Assembly: GCA_023451735.1 (NCBI GenBank)
Contig: JAEXYH010000027.1
Span: 39,017 to 103,016, forward strand
Source: Pseudomonadota bacterium
GTDB taxonomy: Bacteria > Pseudomonadota > Alphaproteobacteria > Rhizobiales > Rhizobiaceae
Direction: 5' to 3'
DNA length: 64,000 bases
The notes beneath the pieces were generated by a model, which worked only from the letters and a program-made list of their open reading frames with translations, did not search any database and had not been told where the DNA came from. A program made the position numbers and the translations under genes. This document shows, in pieces, positions 52,410 through 61,784 of this stretch (the first letter of the stretch is position 1; the number at the start of each line of letters is the position of its first letter).

Positions 52410-53075
52410 ATGAATTCGGCCAGGAAACGCGTCGTCGTCTTCATCTCCGGCGGCGGCTCCAACATGGTTTCGCTGGCGGAGGCTTGTGCGGCACCGGACT
52501 TTCCGGCCGAGATCGTCGCCGTCATCTCCGACAAACCCACTGCCGGTGGGCTCGCCAAGGCCGGGGCGCGCGGCATCAAGACATACGTCTTCGAGCGCAA
52601 GGCCTATGCCGGCAAGGCCGAACACGAGGCGGCGATCCTTGCCGCGCTTGCCGAGATCAACCCGGACATCATCTGTCTCGCCGGTTACATGCGGCTGATC
52701 TCCGGCGACTTCATTCGTCCCTACGAGGGCCGCATCCTCAACATCCACCCTTCTCTTCTGCCGCTCTTCCCTGGCCTGCATACCCACCAGCGGGCCCTTG
52801 ACGCAGGCATGAAGATCGCCGGCTGCAGCGTCCATTTTGTCACCGAAGGCATGGACGAAGGCCCGATCGTGGCTCAGGCGGCCGTGCCGATTGCCTCGGC
52901 CGATACCGCCGATACACTGGCGGGACGCGTGCTGACCGTGGAACACAAGCTCTATCCGCTGGCGCTGAAGCTGTTTGCGGAGGGCAAGGTGAGGATGGAC
53001 GGTGGACGGTCGGTGTCCGCGCAGGCGGCAGCGCCTGCGATCTTCCCACAGATTATCTCACCGATCGAAATTTAG
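52410..53075 (+). CDS. purN: Phosphoribosylglycinamide formyltransferase
   Basis: A 221-residue enzyme that formylates GAR in purine synthesis, using 10-formyl-THF. Motifs: VVVFISGGGSNMVSL (phosphate loop), ICLAGYMRLISGDF, and the catalytic ILNIHPSLLPLFPGL (Asn and His) with GCSVHFVTEGMDEGPIVAQ (Asp). The ATG at 52410 has GGTGAG upstream. It extends about 10 residues beyond the usual end. A RIME-like repeat separates it from purM, and it is convergent with phnM. Confidence 0.96.
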   Translation: MNSARKRVVVFISGGGSNMVSLAEACAAPDFPAEIVAVISDKPTAGGLAKAGARGIKTYVFERKAYAGKAEHEAAILAALAEINPDIICLAGYMRLISGDFIRPYEGRILNIHPSLLPLFPGLHTHQRALDAGMKIAGCSVHFVTEGMDEGPIVAQAAVPIASADTADTLAGRVLTVEHKLYPLALKLFAEGKVRMDGGRSVSAQAAAPAIFPQIISPIEI

Positions 53076-53077
53076 CC

Positions 53078-54247
53078 TCAAGCCGCCAGCATCTGCAGAG
53101 GGTGCAGCGTGCCGTCGCTGTAGACGAAGCGGCCGTTGCGGAAGGTGGCACGGATGCGGTGGACATCACCGGTCTCGATGACGACGAGGTCGGCATGCTG
53201 ACCGATCGCAATCTCCCCACGATCGGTGATGCCGGCTGCGCGGGCAGCATTTGAGGTGGCCATCGCAACGGCTGCAGCCAATCCACCGGTAACCACATCG
53301 GCAAGCTTGAAGACCGCCGGTACGAAAGCTGCTGGATGATAATCGGCGGCGATGGTCGAGAGCAGTCCTGCGGTGGCGGCATCGCGCGCGCTCAGATTAC
53401 CGGACATCGACTTGCCGCGCAGTGCATTCGGCGCCCCCATCAGCGTCCAGAGACCGCGGCGACGCGCTTCCTCGGCGGCTGCCATTGTCACAGGAAATTC
53501 GCTGATCGTTACGCCGAGCTCCTGCATTTCGATGACCTTGGCGATGCTGTCGTCGTCATGCGATGCAAGAGAGAGGCCATGCTTCTGCGACAGGGCAACG
53601 ATCTCCATCAGGCGCGTTTCGATATCCGGGTTCTTGCGCATCTCGATACGCTTCTCAATCATCTCCTGCGCTGACTCTAATGAAATCGAGCGTCGCTCGG
53701 ACATGCTCCGGACATAGGCTTCGATATTGTTGTACTGGCCCTGGCCCGGCGTATGATCGGTCAGCGACACCATGTCGATCTCGCCCGCCTCAAGCAGCCG
53801 TTCCAGAGTCGCCGCGGCACCGACATTGGTGATTTCGTAACGGGCATGGACACGATGATCGATCAGGAGATTGTCACGAAGACGGTTGACGCCCTCGATA
53901 ACCGCGGAAGTGGTTTCCAGCGAACGGACGTTTCCATAGACACTTTCGGTGGCAAACGAGACCGCTGCGAATGCAGTGGTCACGCCGGCAGCGGCGAGCT
54001 TCTTGTCCAGTTCATGAATGCCGAAATCGATCGGCATCTCGGCATTCGGGCGCGGCGAAATCTCGCGCTCGATCATGTCGCCATGCAGGTCGACGAAGCC
54101 CGGCATCAGATAACGTCCGCCACCATCGATGACAGCATTGGCGACCGGCTGGTCACGAATCTCGGCGATCACGCCGTCCTCGATTCGAACAGAACCGCCT
54201 TCAACGATCTGCTCCGGCAAAACGAGGGTGAAATTGCCGAGCCACAT
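53078..54247 (-). CDS. phnM: Alpha-D-ribose 1-methylphosphonate 5-triphosphate diphosphatase
   Basis: A 389-residue amidohydrolase-fold protein. Metal ligands are suggested by PGFVDLHGDMIER, SLTDHTPGQGQY and SLASHDDDS. It hydrolyses the triphosphate of ribose methylphosphonate in the C-P lyase pathway, but no other phn gene is in the window, so an isolated or second copy is likely. The ATG at 54247 has AGGAG 6 bases upstream; the first ATG at 54253 is too close to it. It ends 2 bases from the end of purN. Confidence 0.9.
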   Translation of the reverse strand: MWLGNFTLVLPEQIVEGGSVRIEDGVIAEIRDQPVANAVIDGGGRYLMPGFVDLHGDMIEREISPRPNAEMPIDFGIHELDKKLAAAGVTTAFAAVSFATESVYGNVRSLETTSAVIEGVNRLRDNLLIDHRVHARYEITNVGAAATLERLLEAGEIDMVSLTDHTPGQGQYNNIEAYVRSMSERRSISLESAQEMIEKRIEMRKNPDIETRLMEIVALSQKHGLSLASHDDDSIAKVIEMQELGVTISEFPVTMAAAEEARRRGLWTLMGAPNALRGKSMSGNLSARDAATAGLLSTIAADYHPAAFVPAVFKLADVVTGGLAAAVAMATSNAARAAGITDRGEIAIGQHADLVVIETGDVHRIRATFRNGRFVYSDGTLHPLQMLAA

Positions 54248-54341
54248 GATCATCTCCTAATGCTTTCGGTCCTGTCGGCTGGAGCCGTTAGGCGCGTTTT
54301 GTGACAATGGTGTGAAGCAAACTGCCGACCTTCTCCGTATC

Positions 54342-54956
54342 TTACCGATCGGCAGTCAGTTTAGACCGGTTCAGCATCGCCCATTGCAATGCGATGATGG
54401 TCTTGGCATCGGTGATCTCTCCCGTGGCGATCATCCTGTATGCCTCGTCGAGGCCGAGCGTGACGATCTCGATATCCTCGGCCTCGCCTGCAAGCCCACC
54501 GCCTACACCGGTTCTCTTGTCCGCATGGATACTGGCCACGAAAAGCGACAGCTTCTCCGTCAGCGCGCCGGGGCTCGCATGGACGTCGCAGATGTAGCGT
54601 GCCTTCTCTATTCTGAAACCCGTCTCTTCCATCGCCTCACGGATAACGGCATCAGCCGGGATTTCGCCGTCATCAACGAGACCAGCCGGGATTTCCAGCA
54701 TGTAGGCTGGATCGCCATTGGCAAAGGCGCCGGAACGGAACTGGCGGACCAGCACGACAGTATCGTCAGCCGCATCATGCAAAAGGATGGCGGCTGCACT
54801 GCCATGGTCGTGAACCTCGCGATCGATCGTGACAAGGCTCCCGTCGGGCATGCGCTGTTCGAATGTGAGCATTTCCAGCGTGATGAAACCCTTCCATAGG
54901 GTTCTTCTGGATACGAGGCGCACCCGCTCGGTTTCGGAAGTGTCGATATCGATCAT
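54342..54956 (-). CDS. Nudix hydrolase (ADP-ribose pyrophosphatase-like)
   Basis: A 204-residue Nudix protein. The Nudix box is GLVDDGEIPADAVIREAMEETGF, with the REAMEE metal-binding core, and the preceding strand YMLEIPAG is typical of ADP-ribose/ADP-sugar pyrophosphatases. The later CDVHASPGALTEKLSLFVA fits the same group. ATG 54956 has GGAG upstream. It follows the oxidoreductase gene on the same strand by about 40 bases. Substrate not certain. Confidence 0.88.
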   Translation of the reverse strand: MIDIDTSETERVRLVSRRTLWKGFITLEMLTFEQRMPDGSLVTIDREVHDHGSAAAILLHDAADDTVVLVRQFRSGAFANGDPAYMLEIPAGLVDDGEIPADAVIREAMEETGFRIEKARYICDVHASPGALTEKLSLFVASIHADKRTGVGGGLAGEAEDIEIVTLGLDEAYRMIATGEITDAKTIIALQWAMLNRSKLTADR

Positions 54957-54995
54957 GTCCGCTCCTGTGATTCCACTCGGTCCCATGTTGCAGGA

Positions 54996-57137
54996 TCAGG
55001 TCTTGCGCAGCCAGACCTTGTTGTCATGCACCGCGGCACCGCCGAAGGGAGCAACGGGATCGGCACCGGTCAACACATTGATCCCCTCTCCGTCCAGATG
55101 CGCGTCGTTTGGCCAGAGACCTTCGGCAATCAGCACGCCAGGCTTTGCGCCCGGGACCAGTTTCGCGTGAAGCCGGATTTCGCCGCGGGTATTGCCAAGA
55201 CGGACAATATCACCATCGACAATGCCAAGGCGCTGCGCGTCGGTCGGCTCTATCATCACTTCCGGCCGGCCCTCCTTCTGGATCGAGCTTTTCGTCTCGG
55301 CAAAGCTGGAATTCAGAAAACTGCGCGACGGCGAGGTGGCGAGGCGGAAGGGATGTTCGGCATCGACAGTCTCGATCACCGCGACATGGTCGGGAAAGCG
55401 CGGCAGTTGCGCATGCGGGCCAAGCGGCCCTACACTTGCAGGCGTGCGGTCTGGCGACGGACCGTTTACCCAGTCCGGCGAGAAGCGGAATTTTCCGTCC
55501 GGGTAACCGAAGCCCTCGAGGTAATGGGCGGTGTCGAAATCCGGCTGCGCGTCGATCCACTTGTCAGCCTTAAGCTCGTCGTAGGAACTCCATCCGCTAT
55601 CGGCCAGGATGCGGTCGATATGGCTGCGCTCGTCCTTGCCGAAGCCGGCGAAATGATCGACGCCAAGGCGCTTTGCAAGTTCCTCTATGACGAACAGATT
55701 GGTGCGCACGGTCGATGGCGGCTCCACCAGCTTTGGGCCAAGCAGGATGTGCTGCTGGCCGCCAGCGCGGTATAGGTCGTCATGTTCGAGGAACATGGTT
55801 GCCGGCAATACGATGTCCGCAACCTTGGCCGTGTCGGTCATGAAATGTTCGTGGACGGCAGTGAACAGGTCGTCGCGCATAAACCCCTGACGGACAAGGC
55901 GCTGCTCGGGCGCGATGTTCATCGGGTTGGTGTTCTGGATCAGAAGCGCGGTCACCGGGCCGCGATGGCGAAGCGCCACTGCATCGCCGGTCAGCACCCG
56001 GCCGATCTGCGACTGATCGAGCATGCGGATCTCGGGATCCATATAGGCCGTGCCCATCAGTTCGGACTTGTTCAGCCGAAAGATCTCGCCATTGTTGTGG
56101 AAGGCGCCGCCGCCCTCATGCTGCCAGGAACCGAGAACCGTTGCGATGGATAGCGCTGCATGCATCGCCGCGGTGCCGTTGCGCTGGCGGGAAAAACCGT
56201 AGCCGAGCCGAAAGAAGGTCTTTTTCGTTGTCCCGATGAGCCGGGCAAAATCCTCGATCTCCTCGACCGAAAGGCCGGTGATGGCGGACGCCCATTCCGG
56301 CGTGCGGGTCTTGAGATGCGCTTCGAGACCTGCCGGATCATCCGCATATTTCGCCATATATTCGCGGTCGGCATGCCCGTCGCGGAAGGCGATATGCATC
56401 AGGGCGCAGGCGAGTGCGGCATCGGTGCCGGGACGAACGACGATCTTCACGTCGGCCTGTTTCATCGTCGGATTGTCGTAGATGTCGACAACGACGATCT
56501 TCGCACCGCGTTCCTTGCGGGCCTTGACCGCATGGGTCATGACGTTGACCTGGGTAGAGACCGCGTTGGTGCCCCAGATGACGACACAATCGGATTTCGC
56601 CATCTCGCGCGGATCAGGACCGCGCAGTGCACCGGTTCCCATCACATAACCGGTCCAGGCCATGTTGGTGCAGATCGTGCCCATGAAGCCGGAGTATTTT
56701 TTGGCGTGCCGCAGCCGCTCGATGCTGTCGCGCTGCACCTGCCCCATCGTGCCGGCGTAGAAATAGGGCCAGACAGCTTCGGAGCCGTGCTTCGCTTCAG
56801 CCTTGATGAATGCGTTGGCGATCTCGTCGAGGGCAGCCTCCCAGGAAAGCTCCTGCCAGTTGCCATCGCCCTTGGCGCCCTTGGCGCCCTTGCGGCGCTG
56901 CGGCACCATGAGGCGGCCCGGATGATAGATGCGCTCGGAATAACGCGCGACCTTAGCGCAGATGACGCCGGCCGTGTAGGTGTTGTCCGACGAACCGCGC
57001 ACCCGGCCGATCCTGCCGTCCTCGGTCAGATCGACATCCAGCGCACAGGCACTCGGACAGTCATGCGGACAGACGGTATGGCCGATGGAATTGTGGCCTG
57101 GCTTGTTTTTGGCAGTGATGGGGGTCGCGATGTTCAT
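54996..57137 (-). CDS. Molybdopterin oxidoreductase (4Fe-4S, DMSO reductase family)
   Basis: A 713-residue enzyme without a signal peptide, so cytosolic. The N-terminal Fe-S site is Cys23, Cys27 and Cys31 in TVCPHDCPSAC with Cys60 in AGVICAK, holding a 4Fe-4S cluster. The Mo-bis-PGD domains follow (FMGTICTNMAWTGYVMGTG, then VIWGTNAVSTQVNVM) and a C-terminal molydopterin dinucleotide-binding domain (about residues 580-700). The electron donor and substrate are not given by context; the next gene downstream is a Nudix hydrolase. The start at 57137 excludes a dubious N-terminal stretch. Confidence 0.88.
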   Translation of the reverse strand: MNIATPITAKNKPGHNSIGHTVCPHDCPSACALDVDLTEDGRIGRVRGSSDNTYTAGVICAKVARYSERIYHPGRLMVPQRRKGAKGAKGDGNWQELSWEAALDEIANAFIKAEAKHGSEAVWPYFYAGTMGQVQRDSIERLRHAKKYSGFMGTICTNMAWTGYVMGTGALRGPDPREMAKSDCVVIWGTNAVSTQVNVMTHAVKARKERGAKIVVVDIYDNPTMKQADVKIVVRPGTDAALACALMHIAFRDGHADREYMAKYADDPAGLEAHLKTRTPEWASAITGLSVEEIEDFARLIGTTKKTFFRLGYGFSRQRNGTAAMHAALSIATVLGSWQHEGGGAFHNNGEIFRLNKSELMGTAYMDPEIRMLDQSQIGRVLTGDAVALRHRGPVTALLIQNTNPMNIAPEQRLVRQGFMRDDLFTAVHEHFMTDTAKVADIVLPATMFLEHDDLYRAGGQQHILLGPKLVEPPSTVRTNLFVIEELAKRLGVDHFAGFGKDERSHIDRILADSGWSSYDELKADKWIDAQPDFDTAHYLEGFGYPDGKFRFSPDWVNGPSPDRTPASVGPLGPHAQLPRFPDHVAVIETVDAEHPFRLATSPSRSFLNSSFAETKSSIQKEGRPEVMIEPTDAQRLGIVDGDIVRLGNTRGEIRLHAKLVPGAKPGVLIAEGLWPNDAHLDGEGINVLTGADPVAPFGGAAVHDNKVWLRKT

Positions 57138-57220
57138 GGCTTTTCTATATTGCAAGCGAAGGCCCGCCAAAAGCGCCATTTGGCAGCCATCAATTTAATT
57201 CAAGCGAGACGCAGGTTCAG

Positions 57221-58090
57221 ATGAACTACCGGCACATCTATCACGCAGGCAATTTTGCCGATGTCCTCAAGCACGCCGTGCTGGCGCGGCTTGTTCGCTA
57301 CCAGCAGAACAAGGACAAGGCATTTCGCGTGCTGGATACCCATGCCGGCATCGGGCTTTACGATCTCTCCTCGGAAGAGGCGCAGAAGACCGGCGAATGG
57401 GTGGACGGCATCGGCCGGCTGATGGGCGCCGAGCTTCCGGCAAATGTCGCTGAAGTCCTCGAGCCTTATTTCGCTGCGATCCGGGAGTTGAACCCCAATG
57501 GTGGCATCAAGCTCTATCCTGGCTCACCAAAACTTGCCCGCATGCTGTTTCGCCCACAAGACCGGCTTTCGGCCATGGAACTGCATCCGGACGATTTTAA
57601 CCGCCTGCACAATCTGTTCGAAGGCGACTTCCAGGTCCGCGTGACAGAGCTCGACGGCTGGCTGGCACTCGGCGCGCATCTGCCGCCAAAGGAAAAGCGC
57701 GGCATCGTTCTGGTCGATCCACCTTTCGAGGAGAACGGCGAATACGAGCGGCTGGTGAAGGGGCTTGCCAATGCCTATCGCCGCTTTTCCGGCGGCACCT
57801 ATTGCCTGTGGTATCCGATCAAGAAGGGCGCTCCGATCAAGAGCTTCCATGAGGAATTGCAGGCGCTGGAAATCCCGAAAATGCTCTGCGCCGAGCTTTC
57901 CGTGAAAAGCGATCGGGATACGACGGGACTTACCGGCACCGGCCTTATCATCGTCAACCCGCCCTTCACCCTGAAGGACGAGCTGCATGCACTCCTGCCG
58001 GTTCTCAAGACCGTGCTCGGGCAGGACCGCTTTGCCTCGCAGCGCGCATTCTGGCTGCGCGGCGAAGACGGCGGGCGCGCGCAAGAATAA
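57221..58090 (+). CDS. rlmJ: 23S rRNA (adenine(2030)-N6)-methyltransferase RlmJ
   Basis: A 289-residue SAM-dependent methyltransferase that modifies A2030 of 23S rRNA. It starts MNYRHIYHAGNFADVLKHAVL, the family signature. Motif IV DPPFEENGEYERL is the catalytic DPPF, and KGAPIKSFHEEL with LIIVNPPFTLKDE are also conserved. It is divergent from the molybdopterin gene and convergent with the next gene, leaving 3 bases between the stops. Confidence 0.94.
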   Translation: MNYRHIYHAGNFADVLKHAVLARLVRYQQNKDKAFRVLDTHAGIGLYDLSSEEAQKTGEWVDGIGRLMGAELPANVAEVLEPYFAAIRELNPNGGIKLYPGSPKLARMLFRPQDRLSAMELHPDDFNRLHNLFEGDFQVRVTELDGWLALGAHLPPKEKRGIVLVDPPFEENGEYERLVKGLANAYRRFSGGTYCLWYPIKKGAPIKSFHEELQALEIPKMLCAELSVKSDRDTTGLTGTGLIIVNPPFTLKDELHALLPVLKTVLGQDRFASQRAFWLRGEDGGRAQE

Positions 58091-58093
58091 TCG

Positions 58094-59077
58094 CTACGCC
58101 TTTTCCTGATTTTTTGCCCGCTGCATATCGAGCGGTTGGTCCCGGCGGAATTGCGAGCGCTCGAAAACGAAGATCACCACCAGCGCCATGACGAAGGGGA
58201 TGATCAGGTAGAAGAGTCGGAAAACGAGAAGTGCAGCGATGACATCCGCCGGGTTCATGTCCGGCAAGCCCATCACGAAGACCAGCTCCAGAACACCGAG
58301 TCCGCCCGGCGCGTGAGATAGAAGTGCTGCCGAAAAGGACACCAGGAATATTCCGAGCACCACCATATAGCCCGGATTCCCTACCTCAGGCAGGGCGAAA
58401 TAGATGATCCCCGCCGCGCCGATCAGTTCTATCGGGGCGATCAGGAGCTGCGGCAGGACTACTCGCGGCGCGGGGTAAACGATGTTGACCGAGCCGAGCT
58501 TCCAGAGCCGCAGGGTCAGTGGCCGTAGCTTCATGAAGCTGGCAATGACGTAGAGCCCGATCAGCACCAGCAGGAAATACCCCAACGCGGCCGAGGCTTC
58601 GACCGGGATAAGGTCACCGAAACGCGCGATCACTTCAGGCTCGATGACAAGGATGATGCCGATGAGCATCAGCGTCCCGAGGATGAAGGTGAAGGAACAC
58701 ATGGCGATAAGAACGCCGATTTCCGCCGGTGTCATGCCTCTGGTCGAATAAGCACGGTAACGCACGACCGCACCGGAGACGACCGAAGCGCCGATATTGT
58801 GCGACAGCGCATAGGTGGTGAAGGAGCAGACGGTGATGAAGAACCAGTCGATCTTGCGACCGAGATGCATCAGGGCGATTCGGTCGTAACCCGCCAGTGC
58901 CCAATAGGCGACGAGGCTGGAACCCGCTGCCAGACACCAATGCAGACCGTTGATCGCAACAAGACTGTCCCAAAGATCATCGAGCGAAAGCCCCCTCAAT
59001 TCCTTGTAGAGAAGCCACGCCGAAAGCGTTATCGTCAGGCCGCCCACGGCAGGCCACAGGTATTTCTTGAATGTCAT
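58094..59077 (-). CDS. YbhN/LPG_synthase_TM family membrane protein
   Basis: A 327-residue protein with about eight membrane helices of the UPF0104/YbhN group (the membrane part of lysyl-phosphatidylglycerol synthetases such as MprF). Features: ALAGYDRIALMHLGRKI, GASVVSGAVVRYRAYSTRGM, and LSHAPGGLGVLELVFVM. Such proteins are thought to move lipids or to help glycolipid export; no aminoacyl-transfer domain is present. No neighbour indicates the cargo. Confidence 0.85.
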   Translation of the reverse strand: MTFKKYLWPAVGGLTITLSAWLLYKELRGLSLDDLWDSLVAINGLHWCLAAGSSLVAYWALAGYDRIALMHLGRKIDWFFITVCSFTTYALSHNIGASVVSGAVVRYRAYSTRGMTPAEIGVLIAMCSFTFILGTLMLIGIILVIEPEVIARFGDLIPVEASAALGYFLLVLIGLYVIASFMKLRPLTLRLWKLGSVNIVYPAPRVVLPQLLIAPIELIGAAGIIYFALPEVGNPGYMVVLGIFLVSFSAALLSHAPGGLGVLELVFVMGLPDMNPADVIAALLVFRLFYLIIPFVMALVVIFVFERSQFRRDQPLDMQRAKNQEKA

Positions 59078-59211
59078 TCAGCTGTTTCGCTCTTTGCTCC
59101 CCACCTCGATCACTGCATGCAGCCATCAGCGAATTTGCACTCTATTCGCCTGGACACTGAACATTCAACAATTACAACGCTCTCGTGTTCCAATGGTGAG
59201 GATTCGTGATC

Positions 59212-59898
59212 ATGATGAAGAAATCGTCAGCTCTCCGCGAGGTTCTTTTTGCCGCAGCGGTCATGCTCGCAACGACCGTTTCGACATTATCCCCGGTCAA
59301 TGCGCAGGAACGTCGCCAGGATCATGCCGGAGCCTTCGATTTCTACGTGCTCTCACTGTCGTGGTCGCCAACCTTCTGCGCCACGGCGAAGGGGGGCCGA
59401 AACGATCAGCAATGCGGCCTGGACAAACGGTTCCGCTTTATCGTGCATGGTCTTTGGCCACAGTATGAAAAGGGTTATCCGGACTTCTGCCGCACATCCG
59501 AGCCGGAACGAGTACCCCGCGGACTTGGCGAAACCATGTTCGACATCATGCCTTCGATGGGGCTTGTCGGTCATCAGTGGCGGAAGCACGGCAGTTGCTC
59601 CGGGCTGGGCCAAACAGCCTATTTCGAAAAAGTCCGGCAGGCCTATCAACGGGTAGAGATCCCTGCCGATCTTTCAAGCGGCGACCGGCCGCTCAACTTT
59701 TCCGCGGACGAGATCGAGCAAAAGTTCCTGAGCACCAATCCCGGCATGAGTCGGCGGGGCATCGCCGCAAGCTGCGAGGGACGACAGCTCGAAGAAATCC
59801 GCATCTGCCTCACCAAGGACCTTAAATTCCGCGACTGTGCGGAGGTCGATCGCCGTGGCTGCACGCTCAGCCAGATCACTCTTCCGCCAGGCCGCTGA
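59212..59898 (+). CDS. Ribonuclease T2 family protein, exported
   Basis: A 228-residue (from ATG 59212) secreted RNase. A signal peptide (cleaved after VNA) precedes the T2 fold. The active-site motifs are CAS I FIVHGLWPQYEKGYPDFC and CAS II GHQWRKHGSCSG, each with its catalytic His. Cysteines for disulfides are present (C about 57, 71, 92, 132). A GTG at 59206 is another start. It should degrade RNA in the periplasm or outside the cell. Confidence 0.92.
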   Translation: MMKKSSALREVLFAAAVMLATTVSTLSPVNAQERRQDHAGAFDFYVLSLSWSPTFCATAKGGRNDQQCGLDKRFRFIVHGLWPQYEKGYPDFCRTSEPERVPRGLGETMFDIMPSMGLVGHQWRKHGSCSGLGQTAYFEKVRQAYQRVEIPADLSSGDRPLNFSADEIEQKFLSTNPGMSRRGIAASCEGRQLEEIRICLTKDLKFRDCAEVDRRGCTLSQITLPPGR

Positions 59899-59921
59899 CC
59901 GAATTCAAAGAGGAAAATCCG

Positions 59922-60518
59922 ATGAAAATTCTCTATTCCCCCGCCTCCCCTTATTCGGCCAAGTGCCGCATGGCGGCGCGTCACCTCGGCATCGAACTCA
60001 CCGAAGTGAAGACCGACACCAATGCCGCACCGGCGGAACTGACCGACAACAATCCGCTCGGCAAGATCCCGGTCCTGATCCGCGACGGCGAAGCGCCGAT
60101 CTATGACAGCGTCGCCATTATGCATTTCCTCGACCGCAAGTCGGGCGGCAAACTTTATCCGAAGAAGGATGAAAAGCGCACCGACGCCGAAGTGCTCGAG
60201 GCGCTGTGCGACGGCGTGATGGATTGCCTTTTGTCTATCGTCTATGAACGCCGCTTCCGCGAGGAAGAAAAGGTCTACCAGCCGTGGATCGACAAACAGT
60301 GGGCAAAGGTGGTCCAGTCGCTCGACCATCTGGAAAAGAACCTGCCGAAGACCGGCAAGAAACTGCATGGCGGCCATTTCGCGCTCGCCGCGATGATCGG
60401 TTATCTCGACCTGCGCTTCAACGGCCAATGGGCCGAAGGCCGCCCGGAACTCGCTTCCTGGCCGGATATCTTTGCCAAGAAGTTTTATCATTATGCGGAG
60501 ATGAAGGCGGCGAGCTGA
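59922..60518 (+). CDS. Glutathione S-transferase family protein
   Basis: A 198-residue cytosolic protein. The N-terminal thioredoxin-fold domain (about 1-78) has MKILYSPASPYSAKCRMAAR with Ser12 at the glutathione site, the cis-Pro in IPVLIRDGEAPIYDS, then an all-helical C-terminal domain (about 88-195). GAGGAAAAT precedes the start. It follows the RNase T2 gene by 23 bases on the same strand and might be co-transcribed. Substrate unknown. Confidence 0.9.
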   Translation: MKILYSPASPYSAKCRMAARHLGIELTEVKTDTNAAPAELTDNNPLGKIPVLIRDGEAPIYDSVAIMHFLDRKSGGKLYPKKDEKRTDAEVLEALCDGVMDCLLSIVYERRFREEEKVYQPWIDKQWAKVVQSLDHLEKNLPKTGKKLHGGHFALAAMIGYLDLRFNGQWAEGRPELASWPDIFAKKFYHYAEMKAAS

Positions 60519-60573
60519 GCTGTCGTTCGACACTTGCCCCCAGTACCAGGAGCTAGCCCTGCTCTCAACCTAA

Positions 60574-60652
60574 CCCTCTCCCGACAAGCGGGCGAGGGAA
60601 CGTGCCCTGCCCTAAGCTGCCGGGACGTGAGCCGCGGGGCGGATGAAGGGCA
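60574..60652. repeat. Rhizobial-type intergenic palindromic repeat
   Basis: CCCTCTCCCG (60574-60583) and CGGGCGAGGG (60589-60598) pair over 10 positions with one mismatch and a 5-base loop. The downstream part, with CGTGCCCTGCCC, CCGCGGGGCGG and a repeated GGGCA, looks like a second palindrome. Elements of this CCCTCATCCGCC/CTCTCCC type are known to be scattered in rhizobial genomes. Copy number in this genome is not known. Confidence 0.55.
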
Positions 60653-60785
60653 CCCTTCCAGCCCCCTCAACCTCCAGCACACTTAGACTTTCCTCCTATA
60701 TTCCCAAGCACCTGAAATGCTTGCCCTCACCCCTTCCTCCGCTACTATGAGACGAACGGCGGGAGGCCGTGATGGAGGAAATCAG

Positions 60786-61775
60786 ATGAAGCTCACGCAC
60801 TTGACGCGGCGCGCCGCGCTTGTTCTTGCCGGTACGGCCCTTTCTGCACTCTCGTTTGGCCAACAGGCCACGGCACAAACCTTTCCCGATCGGGCGATCA
60901 CGCTGGTGGTTCCGTTTGCCGCCGGCGGCTCGACAGATGTGGTCGGCCGCGTCGTGGCGCAGAAGATGGGCGATATCCTCGGCCAGCAGGTGGTGGTCGA
61001 AAACGTTGCCGGTGCAGGCGGCAATCTCGGCGCCGACCGCGTGGCCCGCGCAGACCCGGATGGCTACACGATCCTCATGGGCACCGTCGCAACACATGCG
61101 CTCAACCCTTTGATCCTGAAACAGAAACCATACGATCCCGAGAAGGATTTTTCGCCTGTCTCATTGCTCGTCATCGTGCCGAATGTGCTGGTCGTCAACC
61201 CGAAGCTCGAAGTCAATTCCGTTGCGGAACTGATCGAGCTGCTGAAGAAGGACCCGGACAAATATTCCTACGCATCGTCGGGCAACGGCACGCCGCTACA
61301 TCTCTCCGGCGAGCTGTTCAACAGCATGGCGGGCGTGAAAATGCAGCACGTTCCTTACAAGGGTGCCGGCCCTGCGCTCAACGATCTTCTGGGCAACCAG
61401 ATCTCGATCATGTTCGACAACCTCCCCTCGTCCTCCAGCCATATCAAGGGTGGCACGCTCAAGGCACTGGGCATAACGACGAAGGAACGGGCGCCGTCCT
61501 TCCCCGACGTGCCGACGGTTGCTGAAACGGTGCCAGGATACGAGACCTATACCTGGAACGCCCTGTTTGCGCCGGCGGGCACGCCGCCGGAAGTGGTGGC
61601 GAAGCTCAACGAAGCGGCCAATGCGGCACTGAAGGATCCGGCTGTCGCCGATCGCATGAAGGATTTTTCCGCGACGATCGTCGGCTCGACCCCGGAAGAG
61701 CTCGGCAAACATGTGACCGCCGAGCTTGCCAAATGGAGCCCGGTCGTCAAGGCCGCCAACATCCAGATGGACTGA
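60786..61775 (+). CDS. Tripartite tricarboxylate transporter (Bug family) substrate-binding protein
   Basis: A 329-residue periplasmic solute-binding protein. The signal peptide (MKLTHLTRRAALVLAGTALS) contains Arg-Arg and ends ATAQ (about residue 31). The Bug fold motifs are FPDRAITLVVPFAAGGSTDVVGR, the ligand loop VENVAGAGGNLGADRVA, and YSYASSGNGTPLHLSGELF. GGAGGAA lies just upstream of the ATG. No tctA or tctB membrane genes are nearby, so it is an orphan binding protein; the ligand is unknown. Confidence 0.9.
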   Translation: MKLTHLTRRAALVLAGTALSALSFGQQATAQTFPDRAITLVVPFAAGGSTDVVGRVVAQKMGDILGQQVVVENVAGAGGNLGADRVARADPDGYTILMGTVATHALNPLILKQKPYDPEKDFSPVSLLVIVPNVLVVNPKLEVNSVAELIELLKKDPDKYSYASSGNGTPLHLSGELFNSMAGVKMQHVPYKGAGPALNDLLGNQISIMFDNLPSSSSHIKGGTLKALGITTKERAPSFPDVPTVAETVPGYETYTWNALFAPAGTPPEVVAKLNEAANAALKDPAVADRMKDFSATIVGSTPEELGKHVTAELAKWSPVVKAANIQMD

Positions 61776-61784
61776 CAAACAAAA

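Noticed and set aside
54248..54340. A possible Pho-box half site (TTGTCAC) upstream of phnM
   Set aside because: Only one half site is seen; a Pho box needs two in direct repeat.
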